A DNA stretch of 45,675 nt. It comes from Albidovulum sp. GTDB taxonomy: Bacteria > Pseudomonadota > Alphaproteobacteria > Rhodobacterales > Rhodobacteraceae. A model generated the notes under the pieces. It was not told the origin of the DNA. It did not search any database and saw nothing but the letters and a program-made list of their open reading frames with translations. The stretch is taken from assembly GCA_030837825.1 (NCBI GenBank), contig JAUQYB010000008.1, positions 1 through 45,675 of the forward strand, read 5' to 3'. Below, piece by piece: positions 15,520 to 25,024 of this stretch. The translations under genes were made by a program, and so were the position numbers. The first letter of the stretch is position 1, and every line of letters begins with the position of its first letter.

Positions 15520-17268
15520 TCAGGCGGCGCGAAGCCTCGCCGTGGCGGCGTGATCGACCGCGAGGCTGTCGCGATCGGTGATCACCACGCCGTAGTCGAG
15601 CCGCGCGCCTTCAAGGCTGACGAGGCCGTTCCTGACATCCTCGACCACCTTCTGCACGTCGCGTTCAAAGGGGTTGCCATAGCCGCCGCCGCCCGGGTTC
15701 TTGTTCGCCGCGCGCTCGCCGGGCTGGATCGTCTCGATCACGTTTTCGGTGATCACCTGGGTCTGGCCGCCGCGGGTGACCTCCAGCCGCCCGACCTTGG
15801 GACGGACCATCGCCGATTTCGCCCCGGCCGCGCCCATCGCCGGGATGCGCCGGCCTTCACCGAAGGTGATCAGCGTCATCGGGCTGTCCATCGGCTCCAC
15901 CTCCCAGCAGGTGCCGGAGCCGCCCCGGTTCTTGCCGGCGCCGCCCGAGTCCTCCATCAGCGAATAGCGGTGGATGATGATCGGATAGCTGTGTTCCAGC
16001 ATCTCGATATCGCCAGAGGTCAGCGCGCCGAAGCAGCATTCCGGCCCGCAGGCATGCCAGCCGTCCTGCGCCGCGGTGGCGCCCGCACCCGAGATGATCG
16101 AGGCCAGCACCATCGTCACGTATTCCTCGTCATGGCGCTTGTCCCAGCCGGCGATGTTGCAGCCGTTGGCATGGCCCCAGCTTGCCGAGACCTTTGCGGG
16201 CGCCGCCTGTTCGAAGGCCAGCCGCACCGCGTCGGTCAGCGTCTCCATCGGCGTCGTCGTGCAGTTCATGTGCGGCGCCGGCGACTTGGCGTTGCAGAGC
16301 GTGCCCTTCGGCCCCATGTCGGTGGTCACGCAGCGATAAAGCCCCTCGTTGTAGGGCGGCGGCAGTTGCGCAAACATCATCAGGCCCAGATAGACGCCCG
16401 AGTGGCTGTTGCCTTCGTAGCTGTTGATGAAATAGGGCACCTGCGGGGGCGAGCTGATGGCGATGTGGCAGCCGTCGCCCTTGATGGTCACGGTCGCGGT
16501 GATGTCGAAATCGCCGAAGCCGTGGCCCGCATCTTCCAGGATCGCAGTGCCGGTATAGGTGCCGTCGGGCACCTCGGCGATCAGCTTGCGCATATGCGCC
16601 TCGGCCATGTCCAGAAGCTCGGCGATGCAGTCCTGCACCGTTTCCTTGCCGTATTTGTCCATCAGCCGCTTCAGGTTGCGCGCTCCGACCTGGCAGGCGC
16701 CAATCAGCGCGTTGAAATCGCCCTCCTGGTCGCGCCGCGCCCGCATGTTGGTCAGAAGCAGGTTCATCACGTCATGGCGCGGCTTGCCCCGGTCCCAGAG
16801 CTTGACCGGCGGGATGCGCAGGCCCTCGGCGAAGATTTCGGTGGCATTGGGGTTGTAGCCCGCCGGAACCGGGCCGCCGATGTCGGTCAGGTGGCCCTTG
16901 CAGACCGTCCAGAACACCAGCTCGCCCTGGTAGAACACCGGCATGTACATGCAGGTGTCGATGATGTGCGACCCGCCATAGGCCGGGTCGTTGTGCAGGA
17001 TCAGGTCGCCTTCGTGGATCTCGCCCTCGAAGAAGCGGGCGACCGATTTCATCGCCGGGATCAGGCTGCCCAGATGGATCGGGATGTCCTGGCCTTGCAG
17101 GATCATTTCGGGCGTGTGGTTGAAGAGCGCGGTGGAATAGTCATGCGCGAGGTTGAACACCGACGACCGCGCCGTCTGTTCCAGCGTCAGCGTCATCTCG
17201 CGCTGCGTGGTCTCGAGCACACCTCGCACCACGGAAAGCGTGATCGGGTCCACATTGCGTTTCGTCAT
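15520..17268 (-). CDS. hyuB: Hydantoinase/oxoprolinase family protein, subunit B
   Basis: This 582-residue protein matches the hydantoinase B/oxoprolinase family along its length: DPITLSVVRGVLETTQREM at the start, FNLAHDYSTALFNHTPEMI, HEGDLILHNDPAYGGSHIIDTCM (conserved metal- and substrate-site region), GHLTDIGGPVPAGYNPNATEIFAEGLRIPP split over residues about 120-150, and C-terminal GGSGTCWEVEP and NKNPGGGGYGNPFERD. It acts with the A subunit as a cytoplasmic complex. ATG 17268 has GGAGG about nine bases upstream and GAGGG directly adjacent. It is the first gene of the minus-strand operon, and the divergent AraC regulator lies 313 bp away with putative sites in between. Confidence 0.92.
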   Translation of the reverse strand: MTKRNVDPITLSVVRGVLETTQREMTLTLEQTARSSVFNLAHDYSTALFNHTPEMILQGQDIPIHLGSLIPAMKSVARFFEGEIHEGDLILHNDPAYGGSHIIDTCMYMPVFYQGELVFWTVCKGHLTDIGGPVPAGYNPNATEIFAEGLRIPPVKLWDRGKPRHDVMNLLLTNMRARRDQEGDFNALIGACQVGARNLKRLMDKYGKETVQDCIAELLDMAEAHMRKLIAEVPDGTYTGTAILEDAGHGFGDFDITATVTIKGDGCHIAISSPPQVPYFINSYEGNSHSGVYLGLMMFAQLPPPYNEGLYRCVTTDMGPKGTLCNAKSPAPHMNCTTTPMETLTDAVRLAFEQAAPAKVSASWGHANGCNIAGWDKRHDEEYVTMVLASIISGAGATAAQDGWHACGPECCFGALTSGDIEMLEHSYPIIIHRYSLMEDSGGAGKNRGGSGTCWEVEPMDSPMTLITFGEGRRIPAMGAAGAKSAMVRPKVGRLEVTRGGQTQVITENVIETIQPGERAANKNPGGGGYGNPFERDVQKVVEDVRNGLVSLEGARLDYGVVITDRDSLAVDHAATARLRAA

Positions 17269-17429
17269 CCCTCGGATCCTCCCTGAGGGAAAGCGGCCAC
17301 GGGTGCCTCTCCGGGACTGACGAAGCGTGCCTCCTCTGTCCGGCTCCCCGGGCCGTTTTCCGGCCTCTCGTCATGTCAGGAAGGGTGGCGCGAATCCGGG
17401 TACCGGTCTTGCAGGCCAGGGCAGGAAGT

Positions 17430-17475
17430 TTTGCACATCCGCGCAATCGCGGTCACGGATTTGCCGATCCGCGCA
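17430..17475. promoter_or_regulatory. Direct-repeat operator candidate for the AraC-family regulator
   Basis: Within the 313-bp divergent gap (17269-17581), a 16-base sequence occurs twice in the same orientation: TTTGCACATCCGCGCA at 17430-17445 and TTTGCCGATCCGCGCA at 17460-17475. They match at 14 of 16 positions and are 30 bp apart, close to three helical turns. Tandem half-sites of this kind are the usual binding pattern of AraC-family proteins. They lie about 160-190 bp from the hyuB start and 107-152 bp from the regulator start. Nothing else stands out in the gap. Confidence 0.6.
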
Positions 17476-17581
17476 CAGTCTCTTGTCACCGGGCGCAGTC
17501 GGCAGACGCAGCGGCCGGAATCTCTTGATCCGCCAGCCGATGCGCCTTACCGATTCTGAATGGCGCTTGGGGAGAGGGCGC

Positions 17582-18529
17582 ATGGACTTCACGGCGCACA
17601 GCACATCCCAGATCGTGCCCGGACAGCGGTCGGCGCACTGGATCCGGGTCATTTCGGAAACCTACTTCCCGCTGCATCTCACCTTCCGCGACCCCGCGGC
17701 CTTCTCCGGCCAGCTCGAACGGCGGCAGATGGGCGATGTCTCGCTCTCGCGGCTGGTGACCGAGGCTTTGCAGTATGAACGGCGCCCGACCCACATCTCG
17801 CACACCCGCGAAGAGGAATATCTGGTCACCGTTCCGCGGCTGAGCCCGGTGGAATTCCGGCAGCTCGGGCGCGAGGTGCGGTGCGATCCCGGCGGTTTCA
17901 TCCTCGAACGCGGCGACGAACCCTACCGTTTCGCCTACGGCGCGCCGAACGAACTCAGCGTGCTGAAGATCTCGAAGAAGGCGCTTGCCGAGAAGATCAG
18001 GGACCCCGACCGGCTTTGCGCGAGGATCATCGACGCGCGCACCGGGCTGGCGTCGCTTTTCACCAACATGATGGGGCAACTGCACTCGCTGCCGCTGACG
18101 GAGGGCCGCGCCGCGTCGGTTCTCGGCCGGCAGATGGTCGTGGTGCTGGCAATCGCGCTCGACGAGACCGCCGGCGAGGACGAGCAGGTCAAGACTGCGG
18201 TGCGCGCGGGCCACCTGCGCCGCGCCGAACAGGTCATCCGCAGGAACCTGTCCAGCTCCGCCCTGTCGCCCGATCTGATCGCGGAGGCCTGCGGAATCTC
18301 AAAGCGCTACCTGCACGAGCTGTTCAGCGACACCAACCAGACGGTTTCGCAGTTCATCCGCGAGGAACGCCTGATCGCCGCGCGCGACACGATCGCCTCG
18401 TCGCCCTCGCTCGCAATGGCCGAGATCGCCTATCGCTTCGGTTTTTCCGATCAGGCGCAGTTCTCGCGGCTGTTCAAGGCGATGTTCGGCAAGACGCCGA
18501 CCGACTGGCGGCGCGAGACGCGGCCCTGA
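17582..18529 (+). CDS. AraC-family transcriptional regulator
   Basis: The 315-residue protein has an N-terminal AraC-binding-like ligand domain (about 1-200, with EEYLVTVPRLSPVEFRQLGREV) and a C-terminal double helix-turn-helix (about 215-312: SPDLIAEACGISKRYLHELFSDT and AEIAYRFGFSDQAQFSRLFKAMFGKTPTDWRR). ATG 17582 follows GGGGAGAGG; an in-frame ATG at 17540 is possible, and the frame open to 17327 is mostly intergenic. It is divergent from the hydantoinase/importer operon and is the obvious candidate activator of it. Confidence 0.9.
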   Translation: MDFTAHSTSQIVPGQRSAHWIRVISETYFPLHLTFRDPAAFSGQLERRQMGDVSLSRLVTEALQYERRPTHISHTREEEYLVTVPRLSPVEFRQLGREVRCDPGGFILERGDEPYRFAYGAPNELSVLKISKKALAEKIRDPDRLCARIIDARTGLASLFTNMMGQLHSLPLTEGRAASVLGRQMVVVLAIALDETAGEDEQVKTAVRAGHLRRAEQVIRRNLSSSALSPDLIAEACGISKRYLHELFSDTNQTVSQFIREERLIAARDTIASSPSLAMAEIAYRFGFSDQAQFSRLFKAMFGKTPTDWRRETRP

Positions 18530-18550
18530 CGAGGATCGGACTGGCCGGAT

Positions 18551-19465
18551 TCAGGCCGCAACGGCGGAATCGCAGCGGGCATCGGCGAACTGCGCCACCA
18601 TGCCGTCGATCGCGGCGCGGTCCGGCATCAGGCAGGCGGCGGTCGACAGCGCATCGGCAAGGGCGGCCGAGGGCGCGGTGATGCTGACGGCGCGCCAGAC
18701 CGGCGCGGCGGGCTCGCCGGTGCGGGGATCGAGGATGTGGCCGAACCTGCCCTCGCTGTCGAAGACCGTGCCCAGCGGTGCCGATGTCGCCAGCGCGCGG
18801 TTGCGCAGCGCCACACTGCCGCCCTGCGCCAGCCGCACCGGCCAGCCGCCGCCGCCCGGCATCTGCCCCAGCGCGCGATGCTCGCCGGTGTCGATCAGGA
18901 TGTCGGTCAGGCCCTCGGCCTCCAGAAGTGCTGCCACGCGGTCGCCGATGTAGCCCTGGGCGATCCCGTTGAGCGTGAGCGCCATGCCGGGGGCCATCGC
19001 GATTTCCTCCGCCTCGAGGCGCAGATTGCCCCAGGCACCCGGCGCGCGGGCGGCGGCAAGCTCCGCCGCCTCAGGCCGTACCCCGGCGCTGGCCCGTTCG
19101 GCCCAGAGCGCCCACAGCGGCTGCACGGTCGGATCGAACGCGCCGCCGCTGGCGCGGTGGACGGTGCCGGCCAGCGTCAGGCACTCCAGAAGCTCGGCCG
19201 GCGGGGCGGCAAGTCTCGCTTCGGCATTCAGCCGCGACAGGGCCGAATCAGCGCGGTAGAGGCTGAAGATGCCCTCGAGGCGCGCAATCTCGGCCGCCGC
19301 GCGGGCGGCGATCGCCCCGGCCTCGGGGTGGTCGAGCCGGATCGACGCGCGCGCGCCAAGCGCGACACCCGTCCAGACGCGTGTGGATGCCGCCCGTGCG
19401 CCGGAGGCGGCAAGGCCTGCGGCGGCGGCGGAGATCGTCAGGAAACGGCGGCGGTTCAGAATCAT
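18551..19465 (-). CDS. nosX: NosX: FAD:protein FMN transferase (ApbE family)
   Basis: The 304-residue protein starts MILNRRRFLTISAAAAGLAASGARA, a twin-arginine signal peptide, so it acts in the periplasm. The ApbE fold is shown by LEGIFSLYRADSALSRLN, SGGAFDPTVQPLWALW, LNGIAQGYIGDRVAALL, DTGEHRALG and GHILDPRTGEPA. It attaches FMN covalently to the periplasmic FMN-binding domain of NosR, which is needed for N2O reduction in the cell. ATG 19465 lies 1 bp after nosL; the longer frame to 19543 overlaps nosL without support. It is the last gene of the nos run. Confidence 0.92.
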   Translation of the reverse strand: MILNRRRFLTISAAAAGLAASGARAASTRVWTGVALGARASIRLDHPEAGAIAARAAAEIARLEGIFSLYRADSALSRLNAEARLAAPPAELLECLTLAGTVHRASGGAFDPTVQPLWALWAERASAGVRPEAAELAAARAPGAWGNLRLEAEEIAMAPGMALTLNGIAQGYIGDRVAALLEAEGLTDILIDTGEHRALGQMPGGGGWPVRLAQGGSVALRNRALATSAPLGTVFDSEGRFGHILDPRTGEPAAPVWRAVSITAPSAALADALSTAACLMPDRAAIDGMVAQFADARCDSAVAA

Positions 19466-19466
19466 G

Positions 19467-20042
19467 TCATCCTCCGATCTGCTCGGACAGGGCCTTGAGG
19501 CGTTGGTTGTAGTCGGCGTCGCCCTCGGTCTCCGCGCCGGCATCCAGCGCGACGGGGGCGATCACCTCGGAATCGGGGATGGCCGACAGGGCCATGACCG
19601 TGCCGCCCTTCTGCGCGGCGAAGGCGGCGGCGCGGTCGAGGTCGGCAAAGGGCACCAGTTCCCGCGCGCCCATGCCGCCTTCGGTCTTCGATCCCACCAC
19701 GTAATGCGCCTTCTCGGCCGGGATCCAGTTCGTCGCGCCGGGGTCATCCCAGGTCGCGCCATCAGCCCCCATGTCGTTGACGTAGATCGCGAGGATCACC
19801 CCGTCCTGTTCCGGCAGCCGCGAATAGGCCACCGCGTCGCGCACCTGGCTGAAGAAAAGCGGCATGCCGGGAAGGCCTTCCAGATGCACCTGTGCCTTGG
19901 GGCCGGGATGCTCCAAGAGGTTCATCTGGCAGTAATGTCCCACGGATTCGGCCGTCAGCGCCACGGCCGATACGTCCTGCGCATCTTCCTTGCAGGCGGC
20001 AAGCGCGAGAAGCGACAGGGCGAGGATAAGCACGCGTCTCAT
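19467..20042 (-). CDS. nosL: NosL: copper chaperone lipoprotein
   Basis: The 191-residue protein has a lipoprotein signal with lipobox LAAC, the lipidated cysteine being C17. The conserved copper-binding region reads GHYCQMNLLEHPGPKAQ, with C38 and M40 as the expected Cu(I) ligands. NosL delivers copper for assembly of the CuZ centre of NosZ, through the NosDFY machinery. It overlaps nosY by 4 bp (ATGA). The acidic tail after residue 165 is variable in the family. Confidence 0.93.
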   Translation of the reverse strand: MRRVLILALSLLALAACKEDAQDVSAVALTAESVGHYCQMNLLEHPGPKAQVHLEGLPGMPLFFSQVRDAVAYSRLPEQDGVILAIYVNDMGADGATWDDPGATNWIPAEKAHYVVGSKTEGGMGARELVPFADLDRAAAFAAQKGGTVMALSAIPDSEVIAPVALDAGAETEGDADYNQRLKALSEQIGG

Positions 20043-20863
20043 GGCGTGACCTTTCGGAAGGCAGCGGTGGCAAGCGCCAGCGCCAGAAGCGGCCAGAGGA
20101 GGACCGAGGCCGCCGATTGCCAGAGCGGGATCGTGTTTGCCGCGCCCGCCACCCCCGCGGCGGCCGCGGTCGCCTCGGACGCGGCCAGGTTGTAGAGACG
20201 GAAGGCATCGGCCGGGTTGGCAAGAAGCGCGAAGGGGAAAGCCGTGGTCGTGAACCAGCCGCCATCGTCGGCCACCACGGCGGCAAGAAGACCGAGATCG
20301 TAGAGCACCACCGCCCCGAGCCAGAGGCCCATCGCAAGGCCGGCGGCCCCCGAGGGACGGCGCGCGAGCGACGACAGCGCATAGCCCGCGCCAAGGAACG
20401 TGGCGCCGAGCAGGAGCGATGACCAGCCGAGCCTCGCCAGCGCCGGCAGCCCCGAAAGCGACGCCGGGTCGGCCCAGAAGGCGGCGGCGGCGGCAAGGCC
20501 GTAGCCCACGGCCACCGCCAGCGCCAGCACCGCCAGATGCGCCAGAAGCTTGCCGACCAGGATTTCGGCCCGCGCCACCGGATAGGTGAGCAGAAGCGGC
20601 AGCGTGCCACGCTCCACCTCGCCCGCCACGGCGTCGAAGCTCATCAGAAGCGCGACCAGCGGCACCAGATAGACCGCGAGCGAGGTCAGCGAAGCGACTG
20701 TCACCGACAACCGGTCGACGCCGAGGTCACCCGTGGGCGCCGATCCGGCAGCCGACAGGACCAGTGCGAAAAGCGCCATCAGCACCACGGCGATCGCCAC
20801 CCAGCGGTTGCGCAGCGCGATGCGGAATTCGGTCCGGGCGGTGGCGAGGATGCGGTTCATCAT
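20039..20863 (-). CDS. nosY: NosY: ABC transporter permease for NosZ maturation
   Basis: This 274-residue membrane protein has six hydrophobic segments (for example WVAIAVVLMALFALVLSAAG and LASLTSLAVYLVPLVALLM) and the ABC-2 motif SFDAVAGEVERGTLPLLLTYPVAR, characteristic of NosY. It forms the membrane part of the NosDFY complex, which drives conformational changes that deliver copper and/or sulfur to NosZ. It overlaps nosF by 4 bp and nosL by 4 bp. Confidence 0.93.
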   Translation of the reverse strand: MMNRILATARTEFRIALRNRWVAIAVVLMALFALVLSAAGSAPTGDLGVDRLSVTVASLTSLAVYLVPLVALLMSFDAVAGEVERGTLPLLLTYPVARAEILVGKLLAHLAVLALAVAVGYGLAAAAAFWADPASLSGLPALARLGWSSLLLGATFLGAGYALSSLARRPSGAAGLAMGLWLGAVVLYDLGLLAAVVADDGGWFTTTAFPFALLANPADAFRLYNLAASEATAAAAGVAGAANTIPLWQSAASVLLWPLLALALATAAFRKVTP

Positions 20864-21756
20864 TGCCCGTCCCTCCGGCTGAAATGGCTGTAGATGTCCT
20901 CGAGGCTCGGCGGCACCATTTCGATGTCGGCCACCTTGTCGCCAAAGCCGGTGATCCGCGCAAGAAGCCCAAGCTTCTCGTCCTGCGCACAGTTCAGCCG
21001 CACGTCGCCCTCGGCGCGGATCGCGCCCGGCAGCGCCGCGGCGATTTCGGACGCGTATCCGTTGCGGGCGGTGACATGCAGCGAAACCGGCAGCGCCGCC
21101 ATGCGGCGCAGGTCGGCAAGCGTGCCCGAAGCCACCATGCGGCCCTGCGACAGGATCAGGATGCGGTCGGTGCGCGCCTCCACCTCGGTCAGCGCGTGCG
21201 AGGACAGCAGGATCGCGGCGCCCTCGGCCGCGAGCCCGTCAAGAAGCGCGTAGAAGTCGCGCCGCGAGACGGGGTCCAGCCCGCTTGTCGGTTCGTCCAG
21301 CACCAGCAGGCGCGGCTTGCCGATCAGCGCCTGCGCCAGGCCGACGCGCTGGCGCATTCCCTTGGAATAGGTGCCGATCCGACGCTTCGCCGCTTCGTGC
21401 AGGCCGACCCGATCCAAGAGCGCCAGCGCCTGCCCCGGGCTTTCGCCGCGCAGCGAAAGATAGTGCGCGATCTGCTCCTGCCCGGTCAGCGCCGGGTGGA
21501 AGGCCGCGTTTTCGGGCAGGTAGGCGACCTGTGTCCGCGCCGCGGCCGAACCCGGCGCCGCGCCGCAGACCTCGACCGTGCCGGACTCGAACGGAATGAG
21601 GCCGAGGATGATCTTCATCATCGTCGACTTGCCCGCGCCGTTGTGGCCGAGCAGCGCCACGCGGCTGCCCGGCTCCACCGTCAGCGAGACCGCGTCGAGC
21701 GCCTTCACCTCAGAGAAGGACTTAGTGAGTTGCGAGATCGTCAGTGTCGAGGTCAT
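20860..21756 (-). CDS. nosF: NosF: ABC transporter ATPase
   Basis: The 298-residue ATPase shows Walker A LLGHNGAGKSTMMKIILG, the signature YSKGMRQRVGLAQALIG, Walker B LLVLDEPTSGLDPVSRRD and the H-loop in LLSSHALTEVE. It hydrolyses ATP for the NosDFY complex. ATG 21756 lies inside the end of nosD (35-bp overlap), and the stop overlaps nosY, showing tight coupling. The C-terminal domain after about residue 220 is a regulatory extension found in NosF. Confidence 0.94.
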   Translation of the reverse strand: MTSTLTISQLTKSFSEVKALDAVSLTVEPGSRVALLGHNGAGKSTMMKIILGLIPFESGTVEVCGAAPGSAAARTQVAYLPENAAFHPALTGQEQIAHYLSLRGESPGQALALLDRVGLHEAAKRRIGTYSKGMRQRVGLAQALIGKPRLLVLDEPTSGLDPVSRRDFYALLDGLAAEGAAILLSSHALTEVEARTDRILILSQGRMVASGTLADLRRMAALPVSLHVTARNGYASEIAAALPGAIRAEGDVRLNCAQDEKLGLLARITGFGDKVADIEMVPPSLEDIYSHFSRRDGQ

Positions 21757-23050
21757 ATTGCGTTCCTGTCGCCCAGCGACCCGCCGCCTCTGCCTCCATC
21801 GCCGCGACCTCGGGGGGGACGGGGATGGAGAGGGGGGCCATCAGGGGGGATGAATCGAGCACCCCGCCGGGCAGGGTGGCGGGGAAGCTCTTCTGGCTCC
21901 ACCGCACCAATTGCACGGCGGGCGCACCGCTCAGCAAGGCCGCAGCGGGCTGCGACCAGAGGATGTGGTCCATCAGGTCGTTCGGCCGGAAGACGGAATC
22001 GGCGATGCCGTCGCCGTTCAGGTCGAAGGCGGGATGGTCGGACCAGTGGTTGCCGCGGCCCTCGAAGCTCCACTCGATGTGGCGGGTTCCGACGTATTTC
22101 ACCTGCTCGCGGTTGCCGATGAAGGCGTTGCCGGTCAGCACGTTGCGTTCCGACCCGGCGGTGAAATGGATACCGATGCCGCAGCCTTCGAAGCGGTTCC
22201 CGACAATCAGGTTCTTGTGCGAATTGTAGATGAACAGGCACTTCTTCGTGCCGCCACGAACCAGGTTGCCAGAGATGTCGGCGCTGTTGGCGTAGTTCAG
22301 CGCCAGCCCGTGGTCGCGGTCGCCGAGGCTGAGATTGCCGATCAGCTTCGGCCGCTCGGACTGCATGATCGCATAGCCGAGATGGTTGCCGATCGAGATG
22401 TTCCCGGAAAGCTCGGTATCGCGGGTATACATCAGGTGCACGGCGAAGCGCAGGTCGCGGAAAAGGTTGCCGCGGTAGATGCTGTCGGCGGAGGTGTTGG
22501 AAAAGATGCCGTCGCGGCCGTAGCGGATGGTGTTGCCCTCGATCAGCGTGCCGGGGCTGTTCCAGATATAGATGCCGTTGCCGCGCTCGTTCATGTGCAG
22601 CGCGCGCGTGCCGATGATTTCGTTGCCGACAACGCGCGAGTCGCGTCCGCCGTGGACGTCGACGCCGTGCATGTTCTCCGACAGCAGCAGGCCCTCGATG
22701 CGGGTGCGGTCCGCGCCCTTGAGGATCTTCACCCCGGCGTCGAGATCCTTGTTCTGATGGCCCGAGCCGGTGACGGTGACACCCGACAGCGTGACATCGC
22801 TGGCGGTGATGGTGATCACCGTGCCGCGGCCGGCGCCCTCGATCACCGCCTCGCGCGGGCCGCGGATCGTCAGCGCCCGGTCGATGGTGACGGGGCCTGT
22901 GTAGGCCCCGCCGGTCAGCACCAGCACATCGCCGGGGGCAGCCCCGGCGATGGCCCCGGCAAGCGTGCCCGCCCCCGGCGCAACCCGCACCTCCGCCGCC
23001 GCAAGCTGCGTGGCGGCGAGGATCAGCGCAGAGAGCAGGCATTTCCACAT
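21722..23050 (-). CDS. nosD: NosD: periplasmic copper-handling beta-helix protein
   Basis: The 442-residue protein has a Sec signal (MWKCLLSALILAATQLAAAEV) followed by a right-handed parallel beta-helix of carbohydrate-binding/CASH type, seen as repeated short turns such as RIEGLLLSENMHGVDVHGGRDSRVVGNEI, IWNSPGTLIEGNTI and NTSADSIYRGNLFRDL. It docks NosL and NosZ in the periplasm and sits on NosY in the NosDFY complex. It begins 4 bp after nosZ and overlaps nosF by 35 bp. Confidence 0.94.
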   Translation of the reverse strand: MWKCLLSALILAATQLAAAEVRVAPGAGTLAGAIAGAAPGDVLVLTGGAYTGPVTIDRALTIRGPREAVIEGAGRGTVITITASDVTLSGVTVTGSGHQNKDLDAGVKILKGADRTRIEGLLLSENMHGVDVHGGRDSRVVGNEIIGTRALHMNERGNGIYIWNSPGTLIEGNTIRYGRDGIFSNTSADSIYRGNLFRDLRFAVHLMYTRDTELSGNISIGNHLGYAIMQSERPKLIGNLSLGDRDHGLALNYANSADISGNLVRGGTKKCLFIYNSHKNLIVGNRFEGCGIGIHFTAGSERNVLTGNAFIGNREQVKYVGTRHIEWSFEGRGNHWSDHPAFDLNGDGIADSVFRPNDLMDHILWSQPAAALLSGAPAVQLVRWSQKSFPATLPGGVLDSSPLMAPLSIPVPPEVAAMEAEAAGRWATGTQYDLDTDDLATH

Positions 23051-23054
23051 CGGG

Positions 23055-25013
23055 TCAGCTCGCCTTCGGTTCGACGAACATCCGGCCGCGCATCTCCATG
23101 TGGAGCGCGTGGCAGAACCACTGGCAGTAATACCAGTAGACCCCCGGCTGCGCCGCCTTGAACGTGATCGAGGCCGTCGCCTGGGGCGCGATCTCCATCG
23201 CCACGCCGTGGTTGCCCAGCGTGAAGCCGTGGGTCAGGTCGTCGATGTCGTCGAGGTTGGTGATGATCACCGTCACCTCGTCGTCCTGGTTCACCGTGAA
23301 GCTCTCCAGACTGAACTGCGGTGCCTGGCTGGTCATGTAGACGCGCACCTTGGTCGGATCGTCCTTGTCGCGGATCACGGCATCGGTGTAGTCGTCGATG
23401 TTCACGCCATCGGCTTCGGCCTGCTTGCGGGTTTCGGCCCACATCGGGTCGTTCCGGTCCCAGGCAGAGCGGATGTTGCCCATCTTCGAGGCATGGACGG
23501 CGATGGCGTCATGCGGCTCGGCGAAGGTCGGGCCGTCGTGCACCAGAACCATCTTGTCGCCCGAAATGTCGAAGAGCTGGTCGTTCTCCGGCTTCAGCGG
23601 GCCCACGTTCAGGAAGCGGTCCTTCGAGAACTTGCAGAGCACCACCAACCACTTGCCGTCGGCTTCCAGCGTCTCGCCATGCGAGGTCTTGAGGTGGCCG
23701 GGCTGGTAGTGCACGTCCACCTTCTCGATGATCGGGTCGACCTGCTCGCCCTTGTAGGCAGCGATGGCCTTCTCGATGTTCCACTTCGCTACCTGGCTGT
23801 CGAGGAAGAGCGAGGTGAAGGCGTTGCCCTGGCCGTCGAAGGCGGTGTGAAGGGGACCGAGGCCCAGTTCCGGCTCGGCCACCACGGCGCTGCGAAGATC
23901 GACCTCGGCTTCCGGCTTTTCGAACAGCGCGTCGAACTTCGTGACGTCGAGCACCGTGACTGTCGGCGACAGCTTGCCGTTGATGCAGAGGTGCTTCTTG
24001 TCCGGCGCCATGTTGCAGCCGTGCGGGTTGTTCGCCACCGGGATGTAACGGGTGAACTGGCTCTTGGCTTCCTTGCGGCCGTCGAGCACCTTGCAGCCGT
24101 TCAGCTCCTCATACTCGCCCGCCGCGATCGCCTTCTCGATCTCGGCGATGTTGAAGACGACGACATGGTCCATCTCGGCGGCGGTCATGTCCGCAAGGTT
24201 CATGCCCATTTCCGAGTTGTAGGAGGTCGAGAAAGCCCACTTGCCTTCGTAGTCGGCGTCGCAGTTGTCGAGGTTGCCCGACACCTGCACCTGCCAGGCG
24301 ACTTCCATCTTCTCGGTGTCCACGGCGGTGAAGATGTTCACGTAGGTCGAGGTGTCGGTCATCGTCTTGCCGTCGTTGACCAGCGGCGCCTCGTCCTCGC
24401 CGTTGGCGAAGATGTAGTTCGAGCGCGGCCATTTCTGCGGCCGCATCCCGTGGATTGCCTTGGCGTTGGGAATCTCCAGGATCGCGTCGCATTTCATCAC
24501 GTCGCAGCGCACCCGCGCGACGCGGGTGTTGGCCTTGTCGTTCATGAAGATGTACTGCCCGTCATACTTGCCCTCGGTATAGGACATGTGGACGTGGTGC
24601 AGGTCGCCGTTGTCGTGGATCTTCTTGCCGTTGGCCGCGAGGTAGTTCTTGGTCTTCTCGCTCATCGTGCGCTGGTGGATGCGCAGCGATTCGTTCGTAT
24701 GGCCCCAGCCTGTGGCCGAGCAGCGGTTGAACACCGGCACCCGCATCAGCTCGCGCATCGACGGCACGCCGAGGATGCGCAGCTCGCCGGTCTGGCCCGA
24801 GGACCAGAAGCCGTAGTATTCGTCAAGCTGCCCCGGAGCGATGTTCGCGCCTTCGGCCGCCTGGGCTGCGGTCGCGCCGGCCAGGGCGGCCGCGCCGGTC
24901 GCGCCGCCCGTCAGCACCGCGCGCCCGCCAAGCGCACCGGCCAGTGCCGCGCCGCCGGCGGTGGCGCCAAGCAGGCCGCGTCGGGTGAGCGTCGTCTTCA
25001 GTCCCTCAGACAT
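23055..25013 (-). CDS. nosZ: NosZ: nitrous oxide reductase (clade I, Tat-exported)
   Basis: This 652-residue multicopper enzyme reduces N2O to N2 in the periplasm. It begins with a Tat signal, [19 protein letters not shown], which marks clade I NosZ. The beta-propeller carries CuZ histidines in [30 protein letters not shown] and [12 protein letters not shown]. The C-terminal cupredoxin domain holds CuA, with ligands C630, W632, C634, H638 and M641 in [16 protein letters not shown] 25013 is preferred because AAGGACAGACC precedes it; an ATG at 25028 overlapping the nosR stop is also possible. The frame runs on to 25967 but this is nosR in another frame. Confidence 0.97.
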   Translation of the reverse strand: MSEGLKTTLTRRGLLGATAGGAALAGALGGRAVLTGGATGAAALAGATAAQAAEGANIAPGQLDEYYGFWSSGQTGELRILGVPSMRELMRVPVFNRCSATGWGHTNESLRIHQRTMSEKTKNYLAANGKKIHDNGDLHHVHMSYTEGKYDGQYIFMNDKANTRVARVRCDVMKCDAILEIPNAKAIHGMRPQKWPRSNYIFANGEDEAPLVNDGKTMTDTSTYVNIFTAVDTEKMEVAWQVQVSGNLDNCDADYEGKWAFSTSYNSEMGMNLADMTAAEMDHVVVFNIAEIEKAIAAGEYEELNGCKVLDGRKEAKSQFTRYIPVANNPHGCNMAPDKKHLCINGKLSPTVTVLDVTKFDALFEKPEAEVDLRSAVVAEPELGLGPLHTAFDGQGNAFTSLFLDSQVAKWNIEKAIAAYKGEQVDPIIEKVDVHYQPGHLKTSHGETLEADGKWLVVLCKFSKDRFLNVGPLKPENDQLFDISGDKMVLVHDGPTFAEPHDAIAVHASKMGNIRSAWDRNDPMWAETRKQAEADGVNIDDYTDAVIRDKDDPTKVRVYMTSQAPQFSLESFTVNQDDEVTVIITNLDDIDDLTHGFTLGNHGVAMEIAPQATASITFKAAQPGVYWYYCQWFCHALHMEMRGRMFVEPKAS

Positions 25014-25024
25014 GGTCTGTCCTT

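Noticed and set aside
15103..17286. 727-codon plus-strand frame opposite hyuB
   Set aside because: The opposite strand encodes an intact hydantoinase B protein; this frame has no recognisable domain.
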